Below are positions 27,778 to 37,164 of a DNA stretch of 64,000 nucleotides, piece by piece. The notes beneath the pieces are model-generated. The model ran no database searches and was not told the DNA's origin. It worked only from the letters and a program-made list of their open reading frames with translations. Position 1 is the stretch's first letter; each line of letters opens with the position of its first letter. Source of the DNA: Schlesneria sp. (GTDB taxonomy: Bacteria > Planctomycetota > Planctomycetia > Planctomycetales > Planctomycetaceae); contig JAQGHU010000118.1 of assembly GCA_028291515.1 (NCBI GenBank), positions 1-64,000 on the forward strand, written 5' to 3'. The translations under genes and the position numbers were made by a program.

Positions 27778-29538
27778 TCACGGGTCCAGTAGCGTCGGGT
27801 CAATCTCGTCTGCGCGTTCATGCCACCATTCCCCGGCCTTTTCATAGTTCCATGATCCCGCATCTTTGCAGGCTCGCAAGGCTTCGGCCAGATCCTGCGG
27901 TGAGGCGTATCGATCTGCGGGCTCTTTGGAAAGGCAGCGCATGATGACTGCTTCCAAATCTTCAGGGATCGATGGATTCCAACGCGAAGGAGGTGTGACT
28001 GGTTCTTTGGCGTGCGATACCATCACGCGCCAGGCCGAATCACCCTCAAAGGGTGGTCGACCGGTCAGTAGATAATAAGCGACGCCACCGAGTGAATAGA
28101 TGTCGGAGCGCCCATCCAGCTTCATGCCGATCGCTTGCTCGGGAGACATATACAGCGGTGAGCCGGCGAAGGGAGTTGTCGCTCCGTGCCCAAGAACACT
28201 GAGGAAATTATCCCCTTCTCCACGCAGCAGAACCAAGCCAAAGTCGAACAGTTTTGTGACATCGAACACGCCACCTCGTTTCGCGGCGAAGATGTTGGCT
28301 GGCTTCAAGTCGCGATGGATCAAGCCGTGATTGTGGGCCTCTTGCAATGCCCAGCAGGTCTGGCCGAGGAAGTGTATTGTGCGGCCGGCCGATTGAGGTC
28401 CGTAGCGTTTGACCAAGTCGGCAAGGCTCAAGCCTCGCATGTATTCCATCACATAATAAAACGTGCCGTCATCGGTGTGGCCGTAGTCGAAGATTTCAAT
28501 CGTGTTCCAGTGCGACAACTGGGCCGTTGTCTGGACTTCGCGTTCGAATCGTGCAAGCGCCGCTCGGTCGATCACCTGCCCTGGTCGAATCACTTTAATG
28601 GCACAGGGACGTTTTAATAACTGGTGCTCGCCGAGGTGGACCTGCCCCATTCCTCCGCAGCCCAGTTCGCGCTTCAGTCGATACCGTCCCAATTGCTTCA
28701 CGCGGTTGGCCTCGCGGCGCAGCGTCGAAATCATGGACGAGCCATATGTCGAGATGATCCCCGTCAATACCAACGCCAGTCCCACCTCTGCTGTGCGGAC
28801 TGAATCGATCGTGGCGGCGACGGGAGTCAAAATGGCACGCGCGATCCACAGCACGGCGGTCGTCGCCACCACTGGAGGGACCATCATCGCGGCCGTGCGA
28901 CGCCAGCCGTTGGGCATCAACATACCGTAGGTCAGCATCATCACTGCCAAGCCGAGCGTTCCCGAATAAACAACCTCGACCTGCTGAGCCGCATTTCCCG
29001 CGAGTCCCGCTTTGGCAAGGAAGATGAATTCCAGAGAAGCAATGAGCGCACAGAGTGGCCCATAAAGCAAGATTTCGATTCGCCGCAACTCTTCCGTCGC
29101 TAGTTTGCGAGGGGTCGACAATAGTCCCAGGCAACCGACGGTAATCACCAGGCAGAAGCTGCGAATCAGGAAGATGATCGGTTCTTCGACGAACCAGGAT
29201 CGCACGAAGAACACCAGCATGCAAAACAGGCTGACAATTGTGGCTGTTCGCAATCGCGATCTCAGCAGGGATTGTTCGGCATCTTGTTGCAGAACAGACC
29301 CGTCATCCAGCCAGCCGCTATTTGGCTGATGGACGACGCGGGGTCGCGATGCGGTATCGCTGGAAGCGGCAGCGGCTCTGATCGAAGGGCTCGTTGCAGG
29401 GTTGGTCGAAGTCGAGTCCGCAACTACCGCGGCCATCGATTCTGTGATCGGCACACTGAAGTGGGGATGCAAATCGAGCTTATTGACGATGACCGTCAAC
29501 TCAAGTGGGTCGAGCGGCGACAATAATTCCGTCGACAT
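27778..29538 (-). CDS. Ser/Thr protein kinase with N-terminal six-TM region
   Basis: The 586-residue protein starts at an ATG (29538) with GGGAA upstream. A soluble, low-complexity N-terminus (about 1-90) leads into about six hydrophobic segments between residues 95 and 275. A PknB-type kinase domain then occupies about residues 290-560: ELGCGGMGQVHLGEH, CAIKVI with the invariant Lys, HRDLKPANIF, FDFGLVLL and YMSPEQA, all intact. The usual planctomycete or actinobacterial layout puts the kinase first and the membrane span after it; here the order is reversed. The membrane part has no recognised ligand-binding family and may sense a membrane signal. An upstream in-frame start at 29583 is less likely. 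Confidence 0.85.
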   Translation of the reverse strand: MSTELLSPLDPLELTVIVNKLDLHPHFSVPITESMAAVVADSTSTNPATSPSIRAAAASSDTASRPRVVHQPNSGWLDDGSVLQQDAEQSLLRSRLRTATIVSLFCMLVFFVRSWFVEEPIIFLIRSFCLVITVGCLGLLSTPRKLATEELRRIEILLYGPLCALIASLEFIFLAKAGLAGNAAQQVEVVYSGTLGLAVMMLTYGMLMPNGWRRTAAMMVPPVVATTAVLWIARAILTPVAATIDSVRTAEVGLALVLTGIISTYGSSMISTLRREANRVKQLGRYRLKRELGCGGMGQVHLGEHQLLKRPCAIKVIRPGQVIDRAALARFEREVQTTAQLSHWNTIEIFDYGHTDDGTFYYVMEYMRGLSLADLVKRYGPQSAGRTIHFLGQTCWALQEAHNHGLIHRDLKPANIFAAKRGGVFDVTKLFDFGLVLLRGEGDNFLSVLGHGATTPFAGSPLYMSPEQAIGMKLDGRSDIYSLGGVAYYLLTGRPPFEGDSAWRVMVSHAKEPVTPPSRWNPSIPEDLEAVIMRCLSKEPADRYASPQDLAEALRACKDAGSWNYEKAGEWWHERADEIDPTLLDP

Positions 29539-29912
29539 GTCGATTCCCGCCCAAACACTTTCGGATTCACACACGGCCCGCACGAATGCATCTGCCTCTT
29601 GTCGTTAATAAAGAGATTGGGCAGATCACATCGCGTCTGTCAGACAACGAAAAATATCTAGCATTCGTGGCGACAGCGGGCGTGGATTTCGGGAATCATG
29701 CGGCGTCCCGGCAACATTTGCACCGATTCTTACGGTACAAACGGAATGATCCGAAAGTCGTGATCACCCTTTGGACGGGGTCAGCAACAGGCACGCATGG
29801 ATCTGTGCGAAGATTGACCAACATCGTCGAGTACAAAAGGCCCGCGGCTGCACGCTATGGTGCAGCTGCGGGCCAATTCAAAGCAGTCAAATAATTAAGA
29901 ACGGAAGTGAAA
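29539..29912. other. Intergenic region between kinase and glyA
   Basis: About 370 bp that hold the kinase promoter region and, next to glyA, a terminator hairpin (29835-29874). No gene was recognised. Confidence 0.5.
29835..29874 (-). terminator. Intrinsic terminator of glyA
   Basis: On the minus strand a 15-bp stem (29860-29874 with 29839-29853, one G-T wobble) around a 6-base loop is followed by TTTT. It lies 38 bases beyond the glyA stop codon. Confidence 0.75.
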
Positions 29913-31151
29913 TCAGATTCCAGGAACGGCAAATGCCGCGCAGAATTCTCGAATTTCACCCTGTGTTCGCTTGGCAACTGCCTCGTCTTCGGGGCTTCGC
30001 AGGACCGTCAAAATCCACTGCCCCACTCGCTTCATCTCGTCTTGCTTCATACCACGGGTGGTCAAGGCGGCGGTGCCGATTCGGATACCGCTGGGGTCCA
30101 TGGCTTTACGTTGATCGAACGGGATCATGTTTTTGTTGACGGTGATTCCCGCGTGATCCAGAGCTTTTTCGGCAATTTTGCCTGTCAGGCCAATCGCCGT
30201 CACGTCGCACAACATCAGATGATTGTCGGTTCCACCGCTTGCCAGCTTGATGCCACCCGCCATTAGTGTTTCGGCCAGAGTCTTCGCGTTCGCCACGATC
30301 TGGCGAGCGTACTCCTTAAATGATGGCTGAGACGCCTCTTGGAAGCAGACCGCTTTGCCCGCGATGATGTGCATCAGTGGTCCCCCCTGCATCGCTGGGA
30401 ATACCGATCGATCCAGATCCTTGGCATACTCTTCGCGGCACAGCACAAAGCCAGATCGCGGGCCACGCAGGGTCTTGTGTGAGGTGCTCGTGACAAAATC
30501 GGCGACAGGGACAGGGCTGTTATGCACGCCACCGGCAACCAGGCCGGCATAGTGAGCCATGTCGACCATCAATTTCGCGCCGACTTCCCGAGCGATGTCG
30601 GCGAATTTGGCGTGATCGATCTCGCGCGGATAGGCACTGGCCCCCGCGATAATCAGCTTCGGCTTGTGCTCGCGAGCCAATCGGGCTACTTCGTCAAAGT
30701 CGATGCGGTGATCCGATTCACGGACCCCGTAAGGGATTGGATTGTAGAGCTGGCCCGAAAAGTTCAACGGATGACCATGAGTCAAATGGCCGCCATGAGC
30801 CAGATTCATCGCCAGGTAGCTGTCGCCGGGCTTTAGCAGCGTCAGATAGACCGACATATTGGCTTGTGAACCGGCATGCGGCTGCACGTTGGCATGCTGA
30901 GCGCCGAACAATTGCTTGGCTCGATCGATCGCCAGAGTTTCGATCTGATCAACGTACTCGCAGCCACCGTAATAGCGTCGGCCAGGGTAACCTTCGGCGT
31001 ATTTGTTGGTCAGAACGGTTCCAGCCGCTTCGATCACGGCCGCCGACGTGTAATTTTCCGAGGCAATCAATTCCAACCCGTCGCGCTGGCGCTGTTCCTC
31101 ATTCTGAAGAGCTTGCCACAAGGCGGGGTCGTTCGTCTGCAGAGCCGACAT
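29913..31151 (-). CDS. glyA: Serine hydroxymethyltransferase
   Basis: At 412 residues this is a full-length SHMT, a PLP enzyme that interconverts serine and glycine and supplies 5,10-methylene-THF. Family motifs include [10 protein letters not shown] (about 25), [14 protein letters not shown] (about 50), [16 protein letters not shown] (about 90), the PLP-lysine motif [15 protein letters not shown] (about 220) and [10 protein letters not shown] (about 360). The ATG at 31151 with GGAG upstream is chosen over a longer frame at 31178. It is cytoplasmic, divergent from the BRCT-MerR-TPR gene, and ends in an intrinsic terminator. Glycine oxidase (23637) would compete for its product. Confidence 0.97.
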   Translation of the reverse strand: MSALQTNDPALWQALQNEEQRQRDGLELIASENYTSAAVIEAAGTVLTNKYAEGYPGRRYYGGCEYVDQIETLAIDRAKQLFGAQHANVQPHAGSQANMSVYLTLLKPGDSYLAMNLAHGGHLTHGHPLNFSGQLYNPIPYGVRESDHRIDFDEVARLAREHKPKLIIAGASAYPREIDHAKFADIAREVGAKLMVDMAHYAGLVAGGVHNSPVPVADFVTSTSHKTLRGPRSGFVLCREEYAKDLDRSVFPAMQGGPLMHIIAGKAVCFQEASQPSFKEYARQIVANAKTLAETLMAGGIKLASGGTDNHLMLCDVTAIGLTGKIAEKALDHAGITVNKNMIPFDQRKAMDPSGIRIGTAALTTRGMKQDEMKRVGQWILTVLRSPEDEAVAKRTQGEIREFCAAFAVPGI

Positions 31152-31326
31152 AGCTTCAACACTCCAATCACGGAACATACGAATACGGTGTGCGTTGCCT
31201 GCTGATTTCTCGCCTCCAAGTCATCGGGAGGACAATCGCAATCTGCTGGAGCAGCTTGCTGATCAGATAAAGAGGCCGATCCCTGTGCAGGCCAATGGGC
31301 TTTGAACAAATTGACTTCGTGCGCGA

Positions 31327-31356
31327 GGGACAGGAACGCGAAGTCCTGTTTATAAT
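31327..31356 (+). promoter_or_regulatory. Promoter with operator-like inverted repeat
   Basis: A perfect TATAAT (31351-31356) lies about 40 bases before the ATG of the BRCT-MerR-TPR gene. GGGACA (31327-31332) is a plausible -35 element, 18 bases upstream. Between them lies ACAGGA-N8-TCCTGT (31330-31335 and 31344-31349). MerR-family proteins bind such dyads inside promoter spacers, and the downstream gene carries a MerR-type helix-turn-helix. Confidence 0.5.
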
Positions 31357-31396
31357 CTCGCGACCGTCCCCCCGCCACTGAACGCATGTATCCGCA

Positions 31397-32650
31397 ATGA
31401 CCGACCAAACCACTGCCCCATTGGAAAGTTCGCCCATCCTGCAGGGTGAGCGAATCGCCTTTACTGGCACTCTGGCATCGATGACCCACCGTCAAGCGAT
31501 GGACCTGGTGGAGGAGCATGGCGGCACATCGTCGCAGCATGTCAGTCATCAAACGACGCTGTTGGTTCTGGGGGAAGAAGGCTGGCCGCTGGAGGCCGAC
31601 GGAAAGATCTCTGTTAAGCTCGATCAGGCCCAGCAATTACACGACAAAGGCGAACCCGTCCGGATTGTAACGGAGTCCGTATGGCTGACGATGTTAGGCA
31701 TTGAGCCACGGGAACGTCAGCAGCAGCAGTTGTACACGCCCGCAATGCTTAGCCAATTACTGAGTATCCCGGTCAATGAAATTCGACGCTGGGAACGAGC
31801 CGGGCTGATCAAACCGGTGAAAAAAGTCTATCGCCTCCCCTACTTCGACTTTCAGGAAGTGACCGGCGCACGCCGGCTTTATGAGCTTGTGCGGTCAGGA
31901 GTTGCGTTCGAGAAAGTGGCAGCGGGCCTGGAACGTCTGCGGACAATATTACCGAATATTGATCGGCCTCTCGCTCAGTTGGAGGTGCTTGCTCGCGGCA
32001 GCCATCTGGTCTATCGAGACCCCGTGGGGCTCGTCGAGCCGACGACTGGTCAGCGCGTTTTCGATTTTGAGCCTCAGGCCGAGTCCGATGAATCGTCGAC
32101 GATTCCATTCCAAGCGATAGCGGAAGTCGATGAAGGACAATCAGTTCCGGATCGGAAAGAGTGGACTGCCCGTGAGTGGTTTCAGGAAGGCTGCCATTTA
32201 GCCGACGACAACGAAGTCGATGCCGCAGTGGAGGCGTTCCGACTGGCTTTGATTGAAGACGCCTCCAACCCTGCCTATCACTTCCATTTAGCGGATGTTC
32301 TTTACCGGCAAGGGTCTGCGGAAGCCGCGATCGAACGGTATTACATGACCGTCGAGCTTGATCACAACTATCTGGAAGCTTGGACGCAGCTAGGCTGCCT
32401 GCTCGATCAGGTTGGTCGTATGCGAGCGTCCCAAGAATCGTTCCGCATCGCGATCGATTTACACCCTGACTATCCAGACGCCCATTTTCACTTGGCTGAA
32501 CTGCTGGAACGACTGAGTTTGCGTGATGAAGCCGCGGAACACTGGCGGTGCTACTTGAAATACGACCAGCGCGGCCCTTGGGCCGAATTGGCGCGCCAGC
32601 GATTGAATCTGGCTTCGAATTTTGAGACGCAAGTTGCTTCTACAGAATAG
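31397..32650 (+). CDS. BRCT-MerR-TPR protein, putative regulator
   Basis: Three domains follow one another in 417 residues. Residues about 15-105 look like a BRCT domain (GERIAFTGTLASMTHRQAMD, HVSHQTTLLVLGEEG, VTESVWLTML). Residues about 112-185 match a MerR-type helix-turn-helix (YTPAMLSQLLSIPVNEIRRW, then AGLIKPVKKVYRLPYF), lacking the usual start of a full MerR regulator. Residues about 265-400 are three to four TPRs (WFQEGCHLADDNEVDAAVEA, YHFHLADVLYRQG, AWTQLGCLLDQVG). BRCT domains bind phosphopeptides or DNA ends in ligases and RFC. The combination suggests a DNA-binding protein that senses a partner, but its function is unknown. It stands alone, with an operator-like dyad in its promoter. 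Confidence 0.8.
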   Translation: MTDQTTAPLESSPILQGERIAFTGTLASMTHRQAMDLVEEHGGTSSQHVSHQTTLLVLGEEGWPLEADGKISVKLDQAQQLHDKGEPVRIVTESVWLTMLGIEPRERQQQQLYTPAMLSQLLSIPVNEIRRWERAGLIKPVKKVYRLPYFDFQEVTGARRLYELVRSGVAFEKVAAGLERLRTILPNIDRPLAQLEVLARGSHLVYRDPVGLVEPTTGQRVFDFEPQAESDESSTIPFQAIAEVDEGQSVPDRKEWTAREWFQEGCHLADDNEVDAAVEAFRLALIEDASNPAYHFHLADVLYRQGSAEAAIERYYMTVELDHNYLEAWTQLGCLLDQVGRMRASQESFRIAIDLHPDYPDAHFHLAELLERLSLRDEAAEHWRCYLKYDQRGPWAELARQRLNLASNFETQVASTE

Positions 32651-32723
32651 AATACGGCATCCAGTCGATCTGCTGATTGCACGTCGGGAAACTGCAATTC
32701 GGTGCCATCGAGCGGTGACTAAC

Positions 32724-32751
32724 TTGCAGGTTTAGTCGCTTCCGGTATACT
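32724..32751 (+). promoter_or_regulatory. Sigma-70-type promoter of rpmB
   Basis: TTGCAG (32724-32729) and TATACT (32746-32751) are separated by 16 bases. The transcript would start near 32758, giving a leader of about 85 bases before rpmB. Confidence 0.5.
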
Positions 32752-32843
32752 TGCCCCTTCCGAAAAATCTTTCGCGGATATCGTGGACTGCGGTCTGATG
32801 TCTGTGGCCTGTCAGAAGTTTATTGTTTGCAGAGGGTTGTGTC

Positions 32844-33113
32844 ATGGGTGCCGAGTGTGCCATCTGTGGTAAGAAGCCGGTTAAGGGAAACCAAAAGGTC
32901 GAACGCGGTAAGCCCAAGTACTTGGGTGGAAACGGCCGTAAGACGACTGGTATTTGCCGCCGTTGGTATCGCCCTAACTTGCAATCCCTGCGTATGCAAG
33001 TTGGCGAAACTTCCCAGCGAGTCAAGGTTTGCGTTCAGTGCGTTCGCACGGGCCTCGTTGTGAAGCGAATCGTTCGCAAGCCATTCACCATTGACGAGAA
33101 GAGCTCAAGCTAG
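32844..33113 (+). CDS. rpmB: 50S ribosomal protein L28
   Basis: The 89-residue protein fits bL28: CAICGKKPVKGN at the N-terminus, GRKTTGICRRWYRPNLQ in the middle and RVKVCVQCVRTGLV near the C-terminus. The two CXXC pairs mark the zinc-binding form of L28. The ATG at 32844 has AGAGGG about 8 bases upstream. A hairpin with a short T-run follows 20 bases after the stop. Confidence 0.95.
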   Translation: MGAECAICGKKPVKGNQKVERGKPKYLGGNGRKTTGICRRWYRPNLQSLRMQVGETSQRVKVCVQCVRTGLVVKRIVRKPFTIDEKSSS

Positions 33114-33133
33114 TCGTCGATTTCGACTGCCAC

Positions 33134-33158
33134 AGCGCCATCTCTGGATGGCGCTTTC
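33134..33158 (+). terminator. Hairpin after rpmB
   Basis: AGCGCCATC (33134-33142) pairs with GATGGCGCT (33147-33155) around a TCTG loop and is followed by TT only. It ends about 23 bases before the gatC start, so read-through into gatC is possible. Confidence 0.5.
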
Positions 33159-33177
33159 GATTGCGCAGGCTTCCGCT

Positions 33178-33468
33178 ATGCAGTTGTCGCACGAGCACGT
33201 TCGTAAGGTTGCTTCCCTCGCCCGTCTCAAAGTGACGGATGCCGAGGTTGAATCGCTCCTGGGCGACCTGACGGCCATTCTTGATTATGTTGGCGTCTTA
33301 AATGATGTCGACACCACTGGCGTGCAGCCCATGGTTCATGCGGTCGAACTGCACGACGTGCTCCGCCAAGACACCGTGGTGGCATCGCTGCCACGTCCGG
33401 AAGCTCTGGATAATGCTCCCCGTTCCGATGGTGAGTACTTCCTGGTTCCGACGATTATCGAAAGCTGA
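33178..33468 (+). CDS. gatC: Asp/Glu-tRNA amidotransferase subunit C
   Basis: The 96-residue GatC-type protein starts at the ATG at 33178; a longer frame covers the rpmB terminator and is rejected. It has the signature HVRKVASLARLKVTDAEVES at the N-terminus, LTAILDYVGVLNDVDT in the middle and the loop APRSDGEYFLVPTI at the C-terminus. GatC stabilises the GatA-GatB interface of the complex that converts Glu-tRNA-Gln and Asp-tRNA-Asn to their amides. gatA follows 332 bp downstream, beyond a repeat element, and gatB after that. Confidence 0.93.
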   Translation: MQLSHEHVRKVASLARLKVTDAEVESLLGDLTAILDYVGVLNDVDTTGVQPMVHAVELHDVLRQDTVVASLPRPEALDNAPRSDGEYFLVPTIIES

Positions 33469-33530
33469 ACTGGCGAGTTCTTCTCTGGCTAGTCGCCCCA
33501 TTGGGGCGATGGCGAGAGTGGACTTCTTTT

Positions 33531-33674
33531 GCTTCCGTCATTCCCGTGCAGGCGGGAATCCAGTTCTTCGTCACCGAATCCACTATCACTCGGGGTCGGG
33601 CGAAATTCGTCGCTCCTTCATCCACGCCGTCCCTTCACTCGCTGGATTCCCGCCTGCGCGGGAATGACGGAAGC
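33531..33674. repeat. Dispersed inverted-repeat element family C, copy 1
   Basis: Arms at 33531-33563 and 33642-33674 pair over 33 bases with very few mismatches. Each carries the CGTCATTCCCG-CAGGCGGGAAT type of core, which resembles the ATTCCC-N8-GGGAAT repeats of Neisseria (dRS3-like) and other bacteria. The interior also matches copy 2 (54473-54599): AGGGACGGCGT and GAATTT occur in both, inverted relative to one another. It lies between gatC and gatA. Confidence 0.8.
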
Positions 33675-33800
33675 GGGTGTTGCCATGATCTGTCGTGCTC
33701 AGGTGGACTCGCGCTGTTGAGTGCAACAGTCTGTTTTGCCGGATAGAATGCCGCATCGATACTGATGTTGCCCTCCTCATCATGGCCCAAGAGGTCTTCC

Positions 33801-35273
33801 GTGCTCTCTCCGATTGCTTCCCTGCCCCTCTCAACGCTGATTGAAAAACTGCGGTCAGCGGAGCTTCGAAGTGTTGATCTGACGACGGCCTTCATGGATT
33901 CCATCGCCGATCACGATGCCAAGCTTGGAGCATTTGTGCATCTGGATCGTGATGTCGCCTTGCAGCAGGCCGCTGAAGTCGATGCGAAACGAGATGCTGG
34001 CGAATCGCAAGGCCCTTTGGCGGGGATCCCTGTCGCCGTCAAAGATGTTCTGTGCATGAAGAGCCAGCCTGCGACCTGCGCGAGCCGGATGTTGAAGGGC
34101 TTTGTTCCGCCATACGACGCGACCGTAATCGCAAAGTTGAAGCAGGCCGGGGTTGTGGTGATCGGGCGCACGAACATGGACGAGTTCGCGATGGGCTCAT
34201 CTGGCGAGAATTCTGCGTTCGGCCCGACGCGAAATCCTTGGGATACCGAGCGTATTCCAGGTGGTTCCAGCAGTGGTTCGGCGGTGGCTGTCGCGGCCCG
34301 GATGGCCCCGCTTTCGCTTGGTAGTGATACAGGTGGCTCCATTCGCCAACCCGCCGGATTGTGTGGCATCGTCGGGATGAAGCCGACCTATGGTCGGGTT
34401 TCGCGATATGGTTTGATTGCGTATGCCAGTTCGCTCGATCAGATCGGCCCGTTCGCGACCGATGTGACCGGAGCAGCGTTGTTACTTGAAGCGATTGCCG
34501 GCCATGATCCGCGCGATTCGACCAGTGTGAATAAGCCGGTTCCAGCTTACAGCCAGTCAGTCGATCAGCCACTGGCGGGTCTGAAGATTGGTGTTCCCGT
34601 CGAGCACTTTGCGGAGGGGTTGGCTCCCGATGTCGAGAAAGCTGTTCGCGCGGCGCTTGAAGTCTACAAGTCGCTGGGAGCGGAGTTGAAAGAGGTACAT
34701 TTGCCGCATTCAAAATATGCGGTGGCCACTTACTACTTGATCGCCACTTCCGAAGCCTCCAGCAATCTGGCTCGTTACGACGGCGTTCACTATGGGCATC
34801 GGGCCGAGAAGTTCGACAGCCTGGGCGAGATGTACGAAGCGAGCCGTGGTGAGGGGTTTGGCGACGAAGTGAAGCGCCGCATCATGCTGGGCGTGTTTGC
34901 GCTGTCAGCAGGTTATGCAGACAAGTACTACACGAAAGCTCTTCAAGTGCGGCGGCTGATTCGCAGCGACTTTGACGCAGCGTTCGGTGAAGTTAATGTC
35001 ATTGCTGGTCCCGTGACGCCGACCGCGGCGTTCAAGCTTGGGGAAAAAACCAGCGACCCGCTGTCGATGTACTTGTCGGATATCTACACGATTAGCGCGA
35101 ACCTTGCGGGCTTGCCGGGGATGTCAATTCCCTGCGGATTCACAGCGGAAGGGTTACCAATTGGATTGCAGTTGCAGGCGGCTCCGTTTGAAGAAGAGCG
35201 ACTGTTCCGCGCGGCCCGAATGTACGAGCGAGAAACCGACTGGCATACCCGGCTGCCGCCACTCGCGCATTAA
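33801..35273 (+). CDS. gatA: Asp/Glu-tRNA amidotransferase subunit A
   Basis: The 490-residue GatA is an amidase-signature enzyme that releases ammonia from glutamine for the GatCAB complex. Its Lys-cisSer-Ser triad is intact: AVKDVL (Lys81), PGGSSSGSAV (Ser156) and SDTGGSIRQP (Ser180). The GTG at 33801 has AGAGG about 7 bases upstream; an in-frame ATG at 33765 is less likely because it adds a Ser/Pro-rich tail that GatA proteins lack. The C-terminus contains ISANLAGLPGMSIPCGF. gatB follows 207 bp later, past repeat B copy 3. Confidence 0.95.
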   Translation: MLSPIASLPLSTLIEKLRSAELRSVDLTTAFMDSIADHDAKLGAFVHLDRDVALQQAAEVDAKRDAGESQGPLAGIPVAVKDVLCMKSQPATCASRMLKGFVPPYDATVIAKLKQAGVVVIGRTNMDEFAMGSSGENSAFGPTRNPWDTERIPGGSSSGSAVAVAARMAPLSLGSDTGGSIRQPAGLCGIVGMKPTYGRVSRYGLIAYASSLDQIGPFATDVTGAALLLEAIAGHDPRDSTSVNKPVPAYSQSVDQPLAGLKIGVPVEHFAEGLAPDVEKAVRAALEVYKSLGAELKEVHLPHSKYAVATYYLIATSEASSNLARYDGVHYGHRAEKFDSLGEMYEASRGEGFGDEVKRRIMLGVFALSAGYADKYYTKALQVRRLIRSDFDAAFGEVNVIAGPVTPTAAFKLGEKTSDPLSMYLSDIYTISANLAGLPGMSIPCGFTAEGLPIGLQLQAAPFEEERLFRAARMYERETDWHTRLPPLAH

Positions 35274-35294
35274 GTAAGAAACAAGATCAACGGC

Positions 35295-35444
35295 AAAGCG
35301 AAGACAGAAGAGTTTAAACACAGAAACACAGAAACACAGAGATTACAGAGGAAAATAGAAAAGTTTTGTCTTGAAATTCTTCCTGCAATTCCTCTCTCCG
35401 TGTTCTCTGTGCCTCTGTGTTTCAAACTCTTCCTGCTTCGCTTT
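35295..35444. repeat. Dispersed hairpin element family B, copy 3
   Basis: The arms read AAAGCGAAGACAGAAGAGTT and onward (from 35295) and its complement (to 35444), with an internal AAACACAGA unit repeated three times in the left arm. This is the longest copy, with AAAGCGAAG and CTTCGCTTT flanks. It lies between gatA and gatB. Confidence 0.85.
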
Positions 35445-35480
35445 GACAATGGACTCTGTTGAAGTGAGGAGACGATTTGC

Positions 35481-37001
35481 ATGTCTTATGACGTGATCAT
35501 CGGTTTGGAAGTCCACGTGCAGTTGCAGACGCAAACGAAGATTTTTTGCGGTTGCTCGACGATGTTCAATCCAGATCATCCGAACGTGCAGACTTGCCCT
35601 GTTTGTCTGGGATTGCCGGGAGCGTTGCCGGTTCTGAATGGCCACGGGTTTCGTTTGGCGGTCAAGACGGCACTCGGGCTGAATTGCCAGATCGCGCCCT
35701 ATACCAAGTGGGATCGCAAACAATACTTCTATCCAGATCTGCCGAAGGGTTATCAGATCAGTCAGTTTGATCTTCCCTTCAGCCATGATGGGCACGTCGA
35801 CGTTGAAATTGCTGCCGACGCGAAGTCAGGGAAAGCGGCTTCATCTCGTCGAGTCCGCATCCTGCGCGCGCATATGGAAGAAGATGCTGGCAAAAACATG
35901 CACGATGAATCGGGAAGTGGCCGCGACAGTAAAGTCGATTTGAATCGAGCAGGAACGCCACTCGTCGAGATTGTGACTCAGCCGGACCTGCGATCGTCAG
36001 ACGAGGCTCGTCGGTTTCTCGAAGAGTTGAAACTGTTGCTCACCTACCTCGAGGTCTCCGATTGCAACATGCAGGAAGGCAGCCTGCGCTGCGATGCCAA
36101 CGTCAATCTGCATGTGCATCAGCCGGATGGTTCGAAAGTCGCGACGCCGATTGTCGAAGTGAAGAACTTGAACAGTTTTCGATTCACGGAACAGGCGATT
36201 GAGCACGAGATTGCTCGCCAGTGGAAGTGGTTCCAGGAGACGGGCATCAAGTTGGGTGATAAGGGAGGCTATAAGTCGACTCGTGGTTACAACCCAGATC
36301 GGGGTGAAACCTATATCCTGCGCGAAAAGGAAGAGGCGGCCGACTATCGCTATTTTCCGGATCCTGATCTGGTACCGGTCCTGATGAGTGAGTCGCAAGT
36401 TGCAGAGATCCGCAGCGAAATGCCTGAGGCCCCTGCCCCGCGGCGAACGCGATTTGAATCGGAGTACCAGCTAACGGGCTACGACGCGGCTGTGATCATC
36501 GATCAGGGACGAGAGTTCGCCGATTACTTCGAGGGGGTTGTCAAAACCTGCAAGGACGGGAAGCAGGCTGCGAACTGGCTCACTCAGGATGTGCTACGCG
36601 AGACCAAGCAACGCGAGCAGTCGATCACGGAATTCGCTGTCCGCCCAGAAGTGTTGGGGGCGCTGCTTGATCGGATCAATCAGAAGCAGATTACGATCAA
36701 ATCCGCTCGCGATGTCTTTGGTGAATTGCTGACGGAATCCGATCAGGACTCAGCGGTTCCTGCTATCGGTCGGATCGATGAAATCATCGCCGCTAAAGGG
36801 CTGGCGATTGTGGAGGATACCGGAGCAATTGACTCAGCCATTGCCGCAGTCTTGGGGCGGAACGCGAAAGCGATTGCCGACTTCAAAGGGGGCAATGAAA
36901 AAGCGATTGGTGCGCTGATCGGCCAAGTGATGAAAGCCGTCAAAGGGGCCGATCCGCAAACCGTGAAGGAAAAAATCATCACGGCGATGTCGCAATCGTA
37001 G
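35481..37001 (+). CDS. gatB: Asp/Glu-tRNA amidotransferase subunit B
   Basis: The 506-residue GatB binds the misacylated tRNA and activates it for amidation. Signatures are present: [19 protein letters not shown] near the N-terminus with the zinc cysteines, [73 protein letters not shown] and, near the C-terminus, the YqeY-like tail ([20 protein letters not shown]). The ATG at 35481 has GAGGAGA upstream. It is cytoplasmic. The three gat genes lie in one direction and are separated by repeats, so they may have separate transcript ends. Confidence 0.96.
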   Translation: MSYDVIIGLEVHVQLQTQTKIFCGCSTMFNPDHPNVQTCPVCLGLPGALPVLNGHGFRLAVKTALGLNCQIAPYTKWDRKQYFYPDLPKGYQISQFDLPFSHDGHVDVEIAADAKSGKAASSRRVRILRAHMEEDAGKNMHDESGSGRDSKVDLNRAGTPLVEIVTQPDLRSSDEARRFLEELKLLLTYLEVSDCNMQEGSLRCDANVNLHVHQPDGSKVATPIVEVKNLNSFRFTEQAIEHEIARQWKWFQETGIKLGDKGGYKSTRGYNPDRGETYILREKEEAADYRYFPDPDLVPVLMSESQVAEIRSEMPEAPAPRRTRFESEYQLTGYDAAVIIDQGREFADYFEGVVKTCKDGKQAANWLTQDVLRETKQREQSITEFAVRPEVLGALLDRINQKQITIKSARDVFGELLTESDQDSAVPAIGRIDEIIAAKGLAIVEDTGAIDSAIAAVLGRNAKAIADFKGGNEKAIGALIGQVMKAVKGADPQTVKEKIITAMSQS

Positions 37002-37073
37002 GCGATGTAAGTTGCCTATCCGTAAATGGTTGCGATACAAAATCGAGTCTGTCATTCTCGTTGGCGAGAATTT

Positions 37074-37123
37074 TTGACAATTTACACAACGGTTGTTGTC
37101 AAAAAGATGGTGCTGGGTAGAAT
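37074..37123 (+). promoter_or_regulatory. Promoter with dyads upstream of sufR
   Basis: TTGTCA (37096-37101) and TAGAAT (37118-37123) are spaced by 16 bases. Two overlapping dyads cover the -35 region: TTGACAA (37074-37080) with TTGTCAA (37096-37102), and ACAAC-G-GTTGT (37086-37096). They are candidate operators for the Fe-S sensor encoded just downstream. Cyanobacterial SufR recognises CAAC/GTTG half-sites, though with different spacing. Confidence 0.45.
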
Positions 37124-37164
37124 CGAAATCAGTGACGATCTCGATTCCACTAGGTTTTGGCCCT

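Noticed and set aside
33594-33710. Small coding frames made by family C arms
   Set aside because: These frames translate the inverted-repeat arms in both directions and are not genes.
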